A stretch of 64,000 bases of DNA from Allopusillimonas sp048270225 (GCA_048270225.1 JBLWTG010000003.1:186001-250000); one strand, 5' to 3'. Positions 35,386-45,471 are shown, numbered from the stretch's first letter. Notes: generated by a model not told the origin, from the letters alone. A program made the numbers and translations.

Positions 35386-35748
35386 CTAGTGATGATGATG
35401 GTGGCGGTGACCGCGGCCATGGTGGCGCTCATAACCGCGGTAGCGGCGGTCGTCTACTTTGCGCCAGCGCGGACCTCGGTCGTCCCAATCCCTGGAGGAC
35501 CGGTAGTGGCGGCCGCGCCAGTGGTCGTGGCGGTCTTCGGTGAGCACATTGCCCAGCACGCCGCCAGCGGCCGCGCCACCCAGCGTGAGCATGGGATCTC
35601 CTTCTGACAGGAGCGCGCCTGCCGCGGCACCCAACCCTGCGCCCAGCAGGGTATTGTTGGTCCGGTCCGAGGCCATGGCATTACCTGCGGCTGCCAGCGC
35701 CAGGGCGCCTGCAATGGCAAACTGAGCAAGCCTGTTGGTGAGTTTCAT
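35386..35748 (-). CDS. Glycine-zipper periplasmic/outer-membrane protein with poly-His tail
   Basis: This 120-residue secreted protein has a signal peptide (about residues 1-26, ending NAMAS). A glycine-zipper segment LLGAGLGAAAGALL...GGAAAGGVLG follows (about residues 34-66), then a long Arg/Asp/His-rich tail ending GHRHHHHH. Gly-zipper 2TM families occur in outer-membrane stress proteins. The terminal His run could bind metals, but no function is established. Confidence 0.75.
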   Translation of the reverse strand: MKLTNRLAQFAIAGALALAAAGNAMASDRTNNTLLGAGLGAAAGALLSEGDPMLTLGGAAAGGVLGNVLTEDRHDHWRGRHYRSSRDWDDRGPRWRKVDDRRYRGYERHHGRGHRHHHHH

Positions 35749-35952
35749 GATGATGACTCCTGCAAAATAATAATCGTCAAGGAAGGACCCAGCGGGTGCC
35801 TGATCCAACCTGATATGACACCAGCGTATCGTTAGCTGCTGAGTGTGCGCAAGTGATTCAGGCGGCTTTGCAGCGAATTGAAATAAATGAGGTTTGGCAG
35901 GCGTGTTTGGTTACAGGCTTGTATCTGCAGTGTGGTTGCCTGACCATACTTG

Positions 35953-37131
35953 TCACAAAAAATTGCGCTGCTGCCAGCTCAATGCCCTGAATTTCAGCCG
36001 CCGCCTTACCAGATGGCGGCGGTCGTCCATGCTGGAAAAAACCAGGGCCAGGATAATGCCCAGGGCGGCGCCCACGATAGTGTCCAGCACGCGCTCGACC
36101 GGCATATCGCTGTGGACGACAGGCGAGGCGAGATACGTCATGAGCAGTGCCATAGGGGTCACGGTGATCTGCCCGAGTGCATAGTTGAAGCCGATGATGA
36201 CCTCAGTGATCAGCTGGAAGGCAACAATGGCGGCGACGATGGCCCAGAAGGGAGGGTGTTGCGCGAGTATGGTCCAGACGATGCAGGCGCCTATCACCGT
36301 GCCTGCCATGCGCTGCAGCGCCCGGTTCATGGTGATGTGCAGATGCGTGCCCTGCATGACGGCGGTTGCGCCGATGGCCGCCCAGGCCGGGTAGTTCCAG
36401 CCTGCGGTGTGTGCCAGAAAGGCGGCCAGCCCGGCCCCGATGGTGATACGGCCCGCGGCAATCAGCTGGCTTTTCAGGGGGGCGGGGGCTGGGGACTTGA
36501 GGAGTGTGGAGGCCACGGCCGGGCGCAGTGGATCTGTCAGTGCGCAAATGGCCCAGGCAAGCGCGGCGCCCCATGCCGTGCCTGCCGTGCGCGCAAATAC
36601 CTCGCCCCAGGAATGGATGGGCGTCAGCACCGCGCCGACGGCAAATACGAAGATGACCGCGCCCGGCCCGCCCAGCCCCCAGCGGGACACGGCGATGGTC
36701 GCCAGTCCGGCCAGCAGGGCCAGCAGGCCGATCAGCATGGCGGGGGAAGCGCCGGCCAGCGATGCCAGCGAGGGCAGCAGCACCCCCAGCGTGAGCAGGG
36801 CGCCGCAGGTCAGGACAATATGTCTGCGTCGCTTAAGCGTGGCGTAGCGCCCGAACAGGGCCGCCAGTGCCCCCAGTGCCGGAAATCCCACCAGTTGGGG
36901 CCAGGGTGACAAATGAGTGGTTGCTATGGCAAAGAAGACGGCCAGCGCCGCCTGTAAGCCCGCGATCGCTGCGGTGCGCAGAGAAGGCGTCGGCGTGAGC
37001 GCCAGGCTTTCCCGGAACTGGCCAATGGCAAGCAGCTGCCGGGCGGAAGCCCGGCGCGTGGCGCGCAGCAGGCGGGCTCTGCTGGGGTGTTGATGAGGGG
37101 GTGTAGCGGGCTGGGGAGGTACGGACGTCAT
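35953..37131 (-). CDS. FUSC-family inner-membrane protein (aromatic acid exporter type)
   Basis: This 392-residue protein of the FUSC/YccS/AaeB superfamily has ten or more hydrophobic segments arranged as two repeats and a basic cytosolic start. The family is linked to export of aromatic acids or drugs. It lies 57 bases downstream of a TetR regulator on the same strand and beside an RND efflux operon, which suggests a shared resistance locus. Confidence 0.82.
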   Translation of the reverse strand: MTSVPPQPATPPHQHPSRARLLRATRRASARQLLAIGQFRESLALTPTPSLRTAAIAGLQAALAVFFAIATTHLSPWPQLVGFPALGALAALFGRYATLKRRRHIVLTCGALLTLGVLLPSLASLAGASPAMLIGLLALLAGLATIAVSRWGLGGPGAVIFVFAVGAVLTPIHSWGEVFARTAGTAWGAALAWAICALTDPLRPAVASTLLKSPAPAPLKSQLIAAGRITIGAGLAAFLAHTAGWNYPAWAAIGATAVMQGTHLHITMNRALQRMAGTVIGACIVWTILAQHPPFWAIVAAIVAFQLITEVIIGFNYALGQITVTPMALLMTYLASPVVHSDMPVERVLDTIVGAALGIILALVFSSMDDRRHLVRRRLKFRALSWQQRNFL

Positions 37132-37188
37132 TGCGGATATTAGGGTTAATACCTATATGATACGCCTGCCTTCCGCCACTGTCAGCGA

Positions 37189-37857
37189 TCAGAGGGAGTG
37201 GGGAGCGCCTGGCAGCGAGCCCTGGAACACAATCCTGGTCATGAACTCCCTGAACACGTGCTCGATATTGGCTTCGCTGGCCGCATCGCCTTCGAGTAAA
37301 TGATAGATGCCCATCCCGTCGCACAGCGCCATAAAGCCTAACGCCAATTGCTGTGGTGTCAGCGTCAGGGCCATACCCGCGCGCGCAGCGAACGCCTCGG
37401 CGAAATCCGCTACCGTCTCCAGCATGCTTTGCTGGAATGCCTTGAAGTGCGCCCGAAAGTCCGGATCGCGGCTGGCCTGCAGACGGGCTTCCATTCCCAG
37501 CGTGTAGAGCTGCGCGTCTTTGCAGATATGGGCGTAATACTCCAGCAGTCTGGACTCCATGCTGGCGCGCAGGCGGACGTCGCCCTGCGGTATGTCGGCC
37601 AGGGTGTTGTCCTCGAGAATGGCATGCAGCCCGAGCATGACCTGTTCATGATTGCGCTGCAGCAGCTCCAGGAAAATCGCAGGCTTGCTGTCGAAATTGG
37701 AATAGAAGGCGCCGCGGGAATAGCCGGCGGCCAGCGTGATGTGTTCGACGCTGGTTGCGCCGAAGCCTTTTTCGACGAACAGCGCCTGCGCGGCATCGAG
37801 CAGGCGTTGCCGGGTTTGTTCACGACTCTGCTGGCGGGTAAGGCGGACTCTGTTCAT
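37189..37857 (-). CDS. TetR-family transcriptional regulator (AcrR-like)
   Basis: This 222-residue repressor has an N-terminal TetR helix-turn-helix (TRQRLLDAAQALFVEKGFG, then ITLAAGYSRGAFYSNF, where FYSNF is the usual end of the recognition helix). A variable ligand-binding domain follows. The N-terminus resembles AcrR-type regulators of RND pumps. It is divergent from the efflux operon, and a 30-bp palindrome lies between them. Start at 37857. Confidence 0.9.
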   Translation of the reverse strand: MNRVRLTRQQSREQTRQRLLDAAQALFVEKGFGATSVEHITLAAGYSRGAFYSNFDSKPAIFLELLQRNHEQVMLGLHAILEDNTLADIPQGDVRLRASMESRLLEYYAHICKDAQLYTLGMEARLQASRDPDFRAHFKAFQQSMLETVADFAEAFAARAGMALTLTPQQLALGFMALCDGMGIYHLLEGDAASEANIEHVFREFMTRIVFQGSLPGAPHSL

Positions 37858-37878
37858 TGATTGGTATCTTAGCATTCT

Positions 37879-37908
37879 GAACTCAGATACATATATGTAT
37901 TTGAGTTC
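37879..37908. promoter_or_regulatory. TetR operator palindrome
   Basis: The 30-bp site starts GAACTCA and ends TGAGTTC, with a central ATACATATATGTAT. Arms mismatch at only one base pair. It lies between the TetR gene and the efflux operon and overlaps the latter's -35 box, as expected for a shared operator. Confidence 0.85.
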
Positions 37909-37929
37909 AATGTTGTATTGAAATAAACT
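37901..37929 (+). promoter_or_regulatory. Promoter of the RND efflux operon
   Basis: TTGAGT (37901-37906), a 17-base spacer and TAAACT (37924-37929) form a reasonable sigma-70 promoter. The -35 hexamer is inside the TetR palindrome, so repressor binding would exclude RNA polymerase. Confidence 0.6.
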
Positions 37930-37964
37930 CGGGACATTCCCCCGGATGCGGGGCCATCTTCTCC

Positions 37965-39092
37965 ATGATGATTCCCATGAAAGCCTATGCTGTGCCGCCG
38001 GTTAGCCGCGCTTTACTGATTGCCTGCTGTGCTCTTGCCCTGGTCGCCTGCGGCAAACAGGAGCCTGAACAGGTCAGGGTCAGGCCTGTTTCCACCGTTG
38101 TCGCCGCTTATGATGCGACCCCGTCTGTCTGGCGCGTACCGGGCCAGATAGGCGCCAGGGAGTCCACTCCTTTGTCGTTCCGGGTGGATGGAAAGATCAT
38201 GCGCCGGACAGTAAGCACGGGCGATCAGGTGCGGGCAGGGCAGGTGCTGGCCGAGCTCGACGCCAGCCCCCTGCAGAAAAACCTGGATAGCGCGCAGGCC
38301 CAACTGGAGGCAGCGCGCCAGGGGCTTGTCTTTGCCAGCAAGCAATGGAAGCGGGACCAGCAACAGGCCCGGGCCGAGCTGATTTCCCAGGTGCAGCTGG
38401 AGCAGAGCCGCAATGCCTATGCGCAGGCGCAGGCAGGGTTTACCCAAGCGCAAAAAGCGCAGGCGCTTGCTGCGGATCGCGTCGCCTATACCAGGCTCAC
38501 CTCGGCCCATGATGGCGTCATCACGGCCGAGCAGGCCCAGACTGGGCAGAATGTCGCGGCGGGTCAGCCCGTCTATACGCTGGCCTGGGGCGATGTCCTG
38601 GAGGTGATCTGCGATGTGCCTGAACGCCAGGTCGGCAGCCTGACGGTCGGCCAGCCTGCAACCGTGACGCTTACCGCTTTTCCGGGCCGGCATTACCAGG
38701 CCAGGGTGCGCGAGATCGCACCGGCCGCCGATGCCATGAGTCGCAGCTTCCGCGTCAAGCTCCGGCTGCAGGACGCCACTTCGCAGGTACGGCTGGGCAT
38801 GACGGCGACGGTCAGCTTCGAGTCCGCACAGGCGCATGGCGCCGCCGCCCGTATTACGCTGCCGGCTACCGCGCTGTTCCATGATGATGGCAAGCCCGCG
38901 GTCTGGGTGGTCCGGCCCGACAACAGCCTGGCCTTGCGTGCCGTGACGGTTGCGGCCTATGGCGCAGACACGGCGACGCTTTCAGGCGGGCTGGAGGCGG
39001 GTGAGCGTGTGCTGGCGCAGGGCGTGCATACCGTTAGCGCAGGCCAGAAGGTTCGTGTCGATCCGCAAGGCGCCGCAGAGGGGCATTCATGA
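37965..39092 (+). CDS. RND efflux periplasmic adaptor (membrane fusion protein)
   Basis: This adaptor lipoprotein (375 aa) links the RND pump to the outer-membrane channel. A lipobox LVAC is near residues 25-29. Then come the lipoyl/barrel-sandwich halves, a long coiled-coil hairpin (about residues 95-150) and beta-barrel domains with RLGMTATVSF. The start could also be ATG 37968 or 37977. The stop overlaps the pump gene by 4 bases. Confidence 0.92.
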   Translation: MMIPMKAYAVPPVSRALLIACCALALVACGKQEPEQVRVRPVSTVVAAYDATPSVWRVPGQIGARESTPLSFRVDGKIMRRTVSTGDQVRAGQVLAELDASPLQKNLDSAQAQLEAARQGLVFASKQWKRDQQQARAELISQVQLEQSRNAYAQAQAGFTQAQKAQALAADRVAYTRLTSAHDGVITAEQAQTGQNVAAGQPVYTLAWGDVLEVICDVPERQVGSLTVGQPATVTLTAFPGRHYQARVREIAPAADAMSRSFRVKLRLQDATSQVRLGMTATVSFESAQAHGAAARITLPATALFHDDGKPAVWVVRPDNSLALRAVTVAAYGADTATLSGGLEAGERVLAQGVHTVSAGQKVRVDPQGAAEGHS

Positions 39093-42000
39093 ACGCTCGC
39101 AGTTCGGACGCGCACACGGGCGGGTTCAACCTGTCCAGGTGGGCGATTGCCCATCGCGCACTGGCGGTGTATTTCATCATCATGCTGACCGTGGCGGGGG
39201 CGCTCGCTGGTCTGCGTCTGGCACAGTCTGAGGATCCTCCGTTTACCTTTCGGGTGATGGTCATTCAGACCATGTGGCCGGGCGCTACGGCGCAGCAGGT
39301 GCAGCAAGAGGTCACCAACCGCATCGAGCGCACCCTGCAGGAAATGCCGCATCGCGACTACACCCGCAGCTATTCACGGCCAGGGGAGTCGACCATTTTT
39401 TATTTCATGGAGGAGTCTGCGGGCGCCGACCTCGTGGCCGACGAGTGGTACCAGATACGCAAAAAGGTCGGCGATATGGCCGCCACCCTGCCGCCAGGCG
39501 TGCAGGGGCCGTTCTTCAATGACGAATTCGGCGATGTCTATACCAATATCTATGCCCTGAAGGGCGATGGGTTTTCCCCGGCGCAGCTGCGCGATCAGGC
39601 GGACACCTTGCGCAACGTCCTGCTGCGCGTGCCCGGTGTTGCCAAGGTGGATTACTTCGGCGACCAGGAAGAGCGCGTGGAGGTTCGCATTCCCAACGCC
39701 GTCATGGCCCAGTCCGGCCTGTCGCCTGCGTTGATCGGGCAGGCCATTGCCGCCCAGAATGCCGTGGCGGATCCTGGCGTCGTTACCACCTCGCACGACC
39801 GCGTCTTTGTGCGCCCTACTGGACAATTCAAGGATTTGCACGCGCTGGCCGATACCCTGCTGCAGGTCGACGGTCGGGTCATCCGCCTGGGCGACATCGC
39901 GCAGATCAGCCGCGGCTATATTGATCCGCCCGCCACCCAGATGCGCTATCAAGGACAGCCTGTGCTGGGCATTGGGATCACTGCCAGCAAAGGCTACGAT
40001 GTCGTGACACTGGGCAAGCATCTCGACGCCGCAGTGGCCGGCCTGAAGACATCCCTGCCTGTTGGCCTGTCGCTCGACGAAGTCTCCAGCATGCCGCAAG
40101 CCGTCTCCGCCTCGGTGGACGAATTCCTGCGTTCCGTTGGCGAGGCGGTCGCGATCGTATTGCTGGTCAGCCTGGTGTCGTTGGGCTTGCGGACCGGCAT
40201 GGTGGTGGTGATCTCCATCCCTGTCGTGCTGGCCATCACGGCGCTCTTCATGTACTGGCTGGGCATAGGCCTGCACAAGGTGTCCCTGGGTACGCTGATC
40301 CTGGCGCTCGGCCTGCTGGTGGACGATGCCATCATTGCCGTCGAGATGATGGCAGTCAAGCTGGAACAGGGCTGGGACCGTGTCCGCGCCGCGGCCTTTG
40401 CCTATACGAGCACGGCTTTTCCCATGCTCACGGGAACGCTGGTCACGGTCGCCGGCTTTCTGCCCATTGCCCTGGCTGAATCGAGCACCGGCGAGTACAC
40501 CCGCTCGATCTTCGAGGTGTCGGCCATTGCACTGCTCGTGTCATGGCTGGCGGCTGTCATCCTGATCCCCCTGCTGGGCTATGGCCTGCTCAAGCCTCGG
40601 CCATTGCCGGGCGGTCAGGTTGCGGCAGGCCCTGGCCACGAGGCCGATGAGCACGATATCTACAATTCGCGCTTTTATACGCGCCTGCGCCGTTGGTTGC
40701 GCTGGTGCGTGGGCAGGCGTGGGGTGGTGCTGGCACTGACCGCGCTGCTGTTCGTGGTGGCCATGTCCGGTTTCGGCCTGATACCTAAGCAGTTCTTTCC
40801 GGATTCGGCGCGGCCCGAGCTTCTGGTGGACTTGCGCCTGCGCGAAAGTGCATCGTTTCCGGCGACGCTGATGCAAGCCGAGCGCCTGGAGAAAATGCTG
40901 GACCAGCGGCCTGAGGTCGACCATTTCATCAGCTTTGTCGGTACGGGCGCTCCCCGTTTTTACCTGCCGCTGGATCAGCAGTTGCCCGCGCCCAATTTTG
41001 CGCAGTTTGTTGTCACGGCAAAGTCTATTGAAGACAGGGAGGCGCTCAAGCGATGGCTGGATCCGGTGCTGCAGGATCAGTTTCCCGTATTGCGCGGACG
41101 TGTCTCCAGGCTGGAGTCGGGCCCGCCGGTCGGATTCCCGGTGCAGTTTCGCGTGAGCGGCGACGACGTTCCCACGGTACGCAAGCTGGCTGAACAGGTT
41201 GCAGGTGTCATGCGGGACGACGGACGCGCCGTTGATGTTCAGTTCGACTGGGATGAGCCCTCCGCGCGTGCCTCGCACTTCGTGATCGACCAGCAGGCTG
41301 CGCAGCGTCTGGGAGTGAGCTCGCGCGATGTCGCGGATTTTCTGGCGATGACGCTGTCGGGCTATACCGTGTCGCAGTACCGCGAGGCCGACAAGCTCAT
41401 CCGCATCGATCTGCGCGCGCCTGATGCCGAACGGGGCGATCCCGCCGGGCTGATGGATCTTGCCCTGCCCACCGCCAATGGCCCGGTCCCGCTGGGCGCG
41501 CTGGGCCATATGGAAAACGGTGTAGAGCCTGCCATTATCTGGGAATATGATCGTCAGCCGACGATTACCGTGCGTGCCGACGTCAAGCCCGGCGTGCAGG
41601 GCATAGACCTTACCGAGGCTGTTGACGGCAGGCTGGCCGATATTCGCGCACACCTGCCGGTGGGCTATCGCGTCGAGGTCGGCGGTTCCGTCGAGGGCAG
41701 CGCCAAGGCGCAGTCCTCCATCGTTGCCAAGATGCCTTTTCTGGCCGTCGCCGTACTGACGCTGCTGATGATTCAACTGCAGAGTTTTTCCCGCGTCATG
41801 CTGGTCGTGGTAACCGCCCCGCTGGGGCTGATCGGCGTGGTGGCGACGCTGCTGCTGTTCGGTCAGCCTTTTGGATTTGTCGCCATGCTGGGCGTCATTG
41901 CCATGTTCGGCATCATCATGCGCAACTCGGTCATCCTGGTGGATCAGATCGAACAGGATATCGCAGCCGGGCACCGGCGCTTTGACGCGGTGGTCGACGC

Positions 42001-42232
42001 GACGGTACGTCGGTTCCGGCCCATCACGCTGACTGCGGCTGCGGCTGTGCTTGGCCTGATTCCCCTGTTGCGCAGCGATTTCTTTGGCCCCATGGCCACG
42101 GCCTTGATGGGCGGTATCACCAGCGCAACGCTGTTGACGGTATTTGTTCTGCCCGCCTTGTACGCGCTGATGTTTCGCGTGCGTACGGATGAAACGGCAG
42201 AAGGCGGGAATCCGCCGGAGCGTTCAGCATGA
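39089..42232 (+). CDS. RND-family efflux permease (HAE1-type)
   Basis: This 1047-residue inner-membrane pump has 12 transmembrane segments in two homologous halves, with large periplasmic loops after TM1 and TM7. TM4 carries the proton-relay DD in LGLLVDDAIIAVEMM. The HAE1-like PLGLIGVV and MRNSVILVDQIEQD motifs are in the second half. Substrates are probably drugs or organic toxicants. It is the middle gene of an adaptor-pump-channel operon with ATGA overlaps at both ends, controlled by the adjacent TetR protein. Confidence 0.95.
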   Translation: MNARSSDAHTGGFNLSRWAIAHRALAVYFIIMLTVAGALAGLRLAQSEDPPFTFRVMVIQTMWPGATAQQVQQEVTNRIERTLQEMPHRDYTRSYSRPGESTIFYFMEESAGADLVADEWYQIRKKVGDMAATLPPGVQGPFFNDEFGDVYTNIYALKGDGFSPAQLRDQADTLRNVLLRVPGVAKVDYFGDQEERVEVRIPNAVMAQSGLSPALIGQAIAAQNAVADPGVVTTSHDRVFVRPTGQFKDLHALADTLLQVDGRVIRLGDIAQISRGYIDPPATQMRYQGQPVLGIGITASKGYDVVTLGKHLDAAVAGLKTSLPVGLSLDEVSSMPQAVSASVDEFLRSVGEAVAIVLLVSLVSLGLRTGMVVVISIPVVLAITALFMYWLGIGLHKVSLGTLILALGLLVDDAIIAVEMMAVKLEQGWDRVRAAAFAYTSTAFPMLTGTLVTVAGFLPIALAESSTGEYTRSIFEVSAIALLVSWLAAVILIPLLGYGLLKPRPLPGGQVAAGPGHEADEHDIYNSRFYTRLRRWLRWCVGRRGVVLALTALLFVVAMSGFGLIPKQFFPDSARPELLVDLRLRESASFPATLMQAERLEKMLDQRPEVDHFISFVGTGAPRFYLPLDQQLPAPNFAQFVVTAKSIEDREALKRWLDPVLQDQFPVLRGRVSRLESGPPVGFPVQFRVSGDDVPTVRKLAEQVAGVMRDDGRAVDVQFDWDEPSARASHFVIDQQAAQRLGVSSRDVADFLAMTLSGYTVSQYREADKLIRIDLRAPDAERGDPAGLMDLALPTANGPVPLGALGHMENGVEPAIIWEYDRQPTITVRADVKPGVQGIDLTEAVDGRLADIRAHLPVGYRVEVGGSVEGSAKAQSSIVAKMPFLAVAVLTLLMIQLQSFSRVMLVVVTAPLGLIGVVATLLLFGQPFGFVAMLGVIAMFGIIMRNSVILVDQIEQDIAAGHRRFDAVVDATVRRFRPITLTAAAAVLGLIPLLRSDFFGPMATALMGGITSATLLTVFVLPALYALMFRVRTDETAEGGNPPERSA

Positions 42233-43722
42233 GTCTTCATATCTTTGCAATCACCCATGATCTGCTCTCTGGCATGACGGCCAGCAGATCGTACCCGAGG
42301 GCGCGATTCGCCCTGGCAGCCTGCGCATGCGCCGCCGTCGCGGGCTGTGCATTCGGCCCCGGCCGTCAACCGCCTGACCTGATGCAGCCGGACCACTACG
42401 GGGCCATGCCTGCTGCGGCGCAGACAGCGTCTGCCCAGGGGAGAAGGCAGCGCTTTGTCGCCGCTCATCAGCCCGCTGCGCAATGGTGGCGTGCCTATGG
42501 GTCGACGCAGCTCGATGCCCTGGTGGACGAGGCGCTGGCAGGCAATCTGGATCTGGAGGCGGCTCGCTACAGGCTGGAGGCTGCGCGCGCGCAATGGATG
42601 GCGCAGTCCGGTTCATCCCGCTTGCCATCTGTTGACCTCGGCGCTCAGGCCCAGCGGCAGCGCGAGCTCGGGCTGCCGCTGAAAGGTCTGCCGCCGACGT
42701 CGCTCTACAACACCTTTGTGGGCCAGGCCCAGGTGCAGTACACCTTCGACCTGTTCGGCGCCAACCGCTATCAGAACCAGGCGCTGGCAGATCGTGTGGA
42801 CCAGCAGGCCCAGGAACTCCAGGCGGCGCGCAATGCCGTGGCGGCCAATGTGGTGTCCGGCGCCATCAGCGTGGCGGGCCTGCAGGCGCAGATAGGGATA
42901 CTCGAAGATCTCATCGCGCTGTCGCGCCAGGATGAGTCCGATACCGTCCGCCAGTATGAACTGGGCGCGGCATCGCGTTCATCCGTGCTGGATGCGCGTC
43001 GAGGCACCGCGGCGATTTCCGCGCAATTGCCTGAGCTGCGCGCCCGTGCTCTGGCGGCCCGCCATGCCCTGGCGGTGCTCCTGGGCCGCAGGCCGGATCA
43101 GGCGCCGCCGCCGCTGCCGTTTGATGCGCTCGTACTGCCCGGGCAGCTTCCCGTGCTGGTGCCTTCAGCCTTGCTGGCATCGCGGCCTGACATCAGAGCG
43201 GCCGATGCGGCGCTCAAGGCTGCGGCATCCGATGTCGGCGCGGCAACCGCCAATATGTTCCCCCGCATTACGCTTTCCGCTTCGATGGGGCGCGGCGGTT
43301 TTGACTGGAGCACGGCAACGTCGGGAGCGGGGGCGATCTGGGGCTTGGCGTCGTCCATCACTGCGCCGGTCTTTCATGGCGGGGCCTTGCGTGCTCAGCG
43401 CAAGGCTGCGCAACAGACCTATGACGCCGCCGTTGCCAGCTATAAGCATACGGTGCTGTCCGCCTTTCAGGATGTTGCGGATGCCCTGGCTTCGCTGGAG
43501 CAGGTCGGCCAGTCGCTGGCGCAGGCAGACCAGGCGCAGGCCTCCGCCCAGGCCCTGTACGACAACACCCGGCAGCAGGTGAGTTTGGGCGCCTTGCCGC
43601 CCGTCGCGGCGCGGGCCATGTCGCGGCAGGCGGCCCAGGCGGAGCTGGATGCCTTGCGCTACGCAACCGATCGCATGCTGGACACGGCGCGGTTGTTCCA
43701 TGCGATGGGTTCTGCGCCCTAG
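42229..43722 (+). CDS. Outer-membrane efflux channel lipoprotein (NodT/OprM family)
   Basis: This TolC-like factor (497 aa from the coupled ATG) has a lipobox AVAGC. Two OEP repeats follow, with long coiled coils and the typical ASRPDIRAADAALKAA and GLASSITAPVFHGGALRA stretches. The ATG at 42229 overlaps the pump stop. An in-frame ATG at 42274 would give a cleaner lipoprotein signal of 25 residues and may be the true start. It completes the tripartite pump. Confidence 0.93.
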   Translation: MSLHIFAITHDLLSGMTASRSYPRARFALAACACAAVAGCAFGPGRQPPDLMQPDHYGAMPAAAQTASAQGRRQRFVAAHQPAAQWWRAYGSTQLDALVDEALAGNLDLEAARYRLEAARAQWMAQSGSSRLPSVDLGAQAQRQRELGLPLKGLPPTSLYNTFVGQAQVQYTFDLFGANRYQNQALADRVDQQAQELQAARNAVAANVVSGAISVAGLQAQIGILEDLIALSRQDESDTVRQYELGAASRSSVLDARRGTAAISAQLPELRARALAARHALAVLLGRRPDQAPPPLPFDALVLPGQLPVLVPSALLASRPDIRAADAALKAAASDVGAATANMFPRITLSASMGRGGFDWSTATSGAGAIWGLASSITAPVFHGGALRAQRKAAQQTYDAAVASYKHTVLSAFQDVADALASLEQVGQSLAQADQAQASAQALYDNTRQQVSLGALPPVAARAMSRQAAQAELDALRYATDRMLDTARLFHAMGSAP

Positions 43723-43774
43723 GCGGGCGCCATGCGGCCATGCGGTTGCGCCGTGGCGCTCGCAGGACGCATCC

Positions 43775-45463
43775 TTACTGCATCTTGCCTTGCCGCTGCT
43801 TGAACCTGGCGCCAGTGTATTGGGCCAGCAGTACCAGGCTTGTGGAGATCAGGATCATAATGATCCCCAGCGCCGACAGTTTGCCCCACAGGCCATCATC
43901 TGCAAAGCTCAGGATCTGCACGGCCAGCACCTCTGTGCCCGGTCGGGACAGCACGACGGACACGGTCAGCTCGCGGATGAACATGGTCGCCATGAGTATC
44001 CAGGCCGACACAACGCCCGGTATGAGCAGCGGCACAATGATGCGCCGCATGGTCGTGAGCGGGCTGGCGCCGCAGACTTGCGAAGACTCCTCCAGGTGCG
44101 CGTGCACCTGTACAAAGGCGCTGGCCAGCGGTCTGACGCCATAGGGCAGATAGGCGGCGATATAGGCCAGCAGCAGTGCCGTCAGCGTGGCATATAGCGG
44201 CGTCTGCACGAAAAACCACATAAAACCTATGCCGATCACGATGCCCGGAAACGAAAACGACAGAAAGCTGAGCGACTCGAGCAGCGCTGCCGCGCGCGTG
44301 CGCAGCTTGACAATGACATAGGCAACGAACAGCGACAGCAGCACTCCCAGCGTCGCACCCACGATGGCCAGGAACAGACTGTTCTTGAGCGCGAGTATCG
44401 AGAGCGGGTCCATCAGGACGTCCGTCCAGTGTTTCCAGCTCATCATGGAAAACGCGCGGGCGCTGGGCACCATGGAATAGGGCACGAAAGAGGTATAGAG
44501 CAGGACAGCCACAGGCAGTACGATCATCAGCAGGCAGAGCAGTCCTACGATGATGAACAGCGGCGTGCGTGCGCGCTTGAGTTCGATGACGGTGGGCTTG
44601 AAGCCGCGGCTGGATATCGTGACATACTTGCCGCCATCGGCCGTCAGCGCCCGATAGAGGATGATCAGCGCAATAGAGGCCGACAGTACGCTCATGCCCA
44701 GCGCTGCGGCCTTGCCATAATCCGGCGCGAAGCCCGTGGAAATCATTTCATAGAGGTAGGTGGCCAGCACATCCACGCGGCCCGGCGTTCCCAGCACGCG
44801 CGGCACGGCATAGGATGCCAGGCTGCGCACGATGCCCAGAACAAGAGCCGCCAGAATGGCTGGCCTCAGTACAGGAAGGGTGATGCGTACCAGGGTGCGC
44901 CAGACGCTTGCGCCAAAGACCCGCGAGGATTCCTCCAGCGACACATCGAACGAGGCCATAGCCGGTGCAATGATCAGATAGGCGATGGGCATGTTCAGCA
45001 GACCCTCCACCAGCACCATGCCCCACAGCGAATAGATGTTGAACGGCGCACTGTCCAGCGACAGCGCATCTTTGAGAAAAAGATTGATCAGCCCGTTCGA
45101 CGGGTTGAGCAGCAGCGCCCAGCTTACCGAGAACAGCAGGTGGGGGATCATCATCGGCACGATGGAAAGCACCGTGAAGACAGGCTTGAACGGAATGTTT
45201 GTACGCGTATTCAGATATGCCAGGAACAGGGCCAGCACGGTGGAGAACACCGAGGAGCCGAGCACGAACACCACTGTATTGAACGTGACCTCCAGCAGGA
45301 AGGGATCGGTATAGGCCTTGACGTACTTGCTCAGCGTAAACGTGCCGAACGCCGTCAGGCCTTGCGAAAAGCTGCCCAGCAGCAGCATCAGTACCGGGCA
45401 GAGCGTCAGGAAACCGACAATGACGATGAGCGTCCAGGTCAGGGCGGGGCGCGATTGATTCAT
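43775..45463 (-). CDS. Fused double-domain ABC permease (Fe3+/thiamine/phosphonate type)
   Basis: This 562-residue membrane protein consists of two BPD-transp-1 domains in tandem, each with about six segments and an EAA loop (EESSRVFGASVWRTLVRITLP; EESSQVCGASPLTTMRRIIVP), as in FbpB or ThiP. It would form the whole translocation channel. It is the last gene of a three-gene importer with the ATPase 8 bases upstream. Confidence 0.9.
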   Translation of the reverse strand: MNQSRPALTWTLIVIVGFLTLCPVLMLLLGSFSQGLTAFGTFTLSKYVKAYTDPFLLEVTFNTVVFVLGSSVFSTVLALFLAYLNTRTNIPFKPVFTVLSIVPMMIPHLLFSVSWALLLNPSNGLINLFLKDALSLDSAPFNIYSLWGMVLVEGLLNMPIAYLIIAPAMASFDVSLEESSRVFGASVWRTLVRITLPVLRPAILAALVLGIVRSLASYAVPRVLGTPGRVDVLATYLYEMISTGFAPDYGKAAALGMSVLSASIALIILYRALTADGGKYVTISSRGFKPTVIELKRARTPLFIIVGLLCLLMIVLPVAVLLYTSFVPYSMVPSARAFSMMSWKHWTDVLMDPLSILALKNSLFLAIVGATLGVLLSLFVAYVIVKLRTRAAALLESLSFLSFSFPGIVIGIGFMWFFVQTPLYATLTALLLAYIAAYLPYGVRPLASAFVQVHAHLEESSQVCGASPLTTMRRIIVPLLIPGVVSAWILMATMFIRELTVSVVLSRPGTEVLAVQILSFADDGLWGKLSALGIIMILISTSLVLLAQYTGARFKQRQGKMQ

Positions 45464-45471
45464 GGCGGCCT

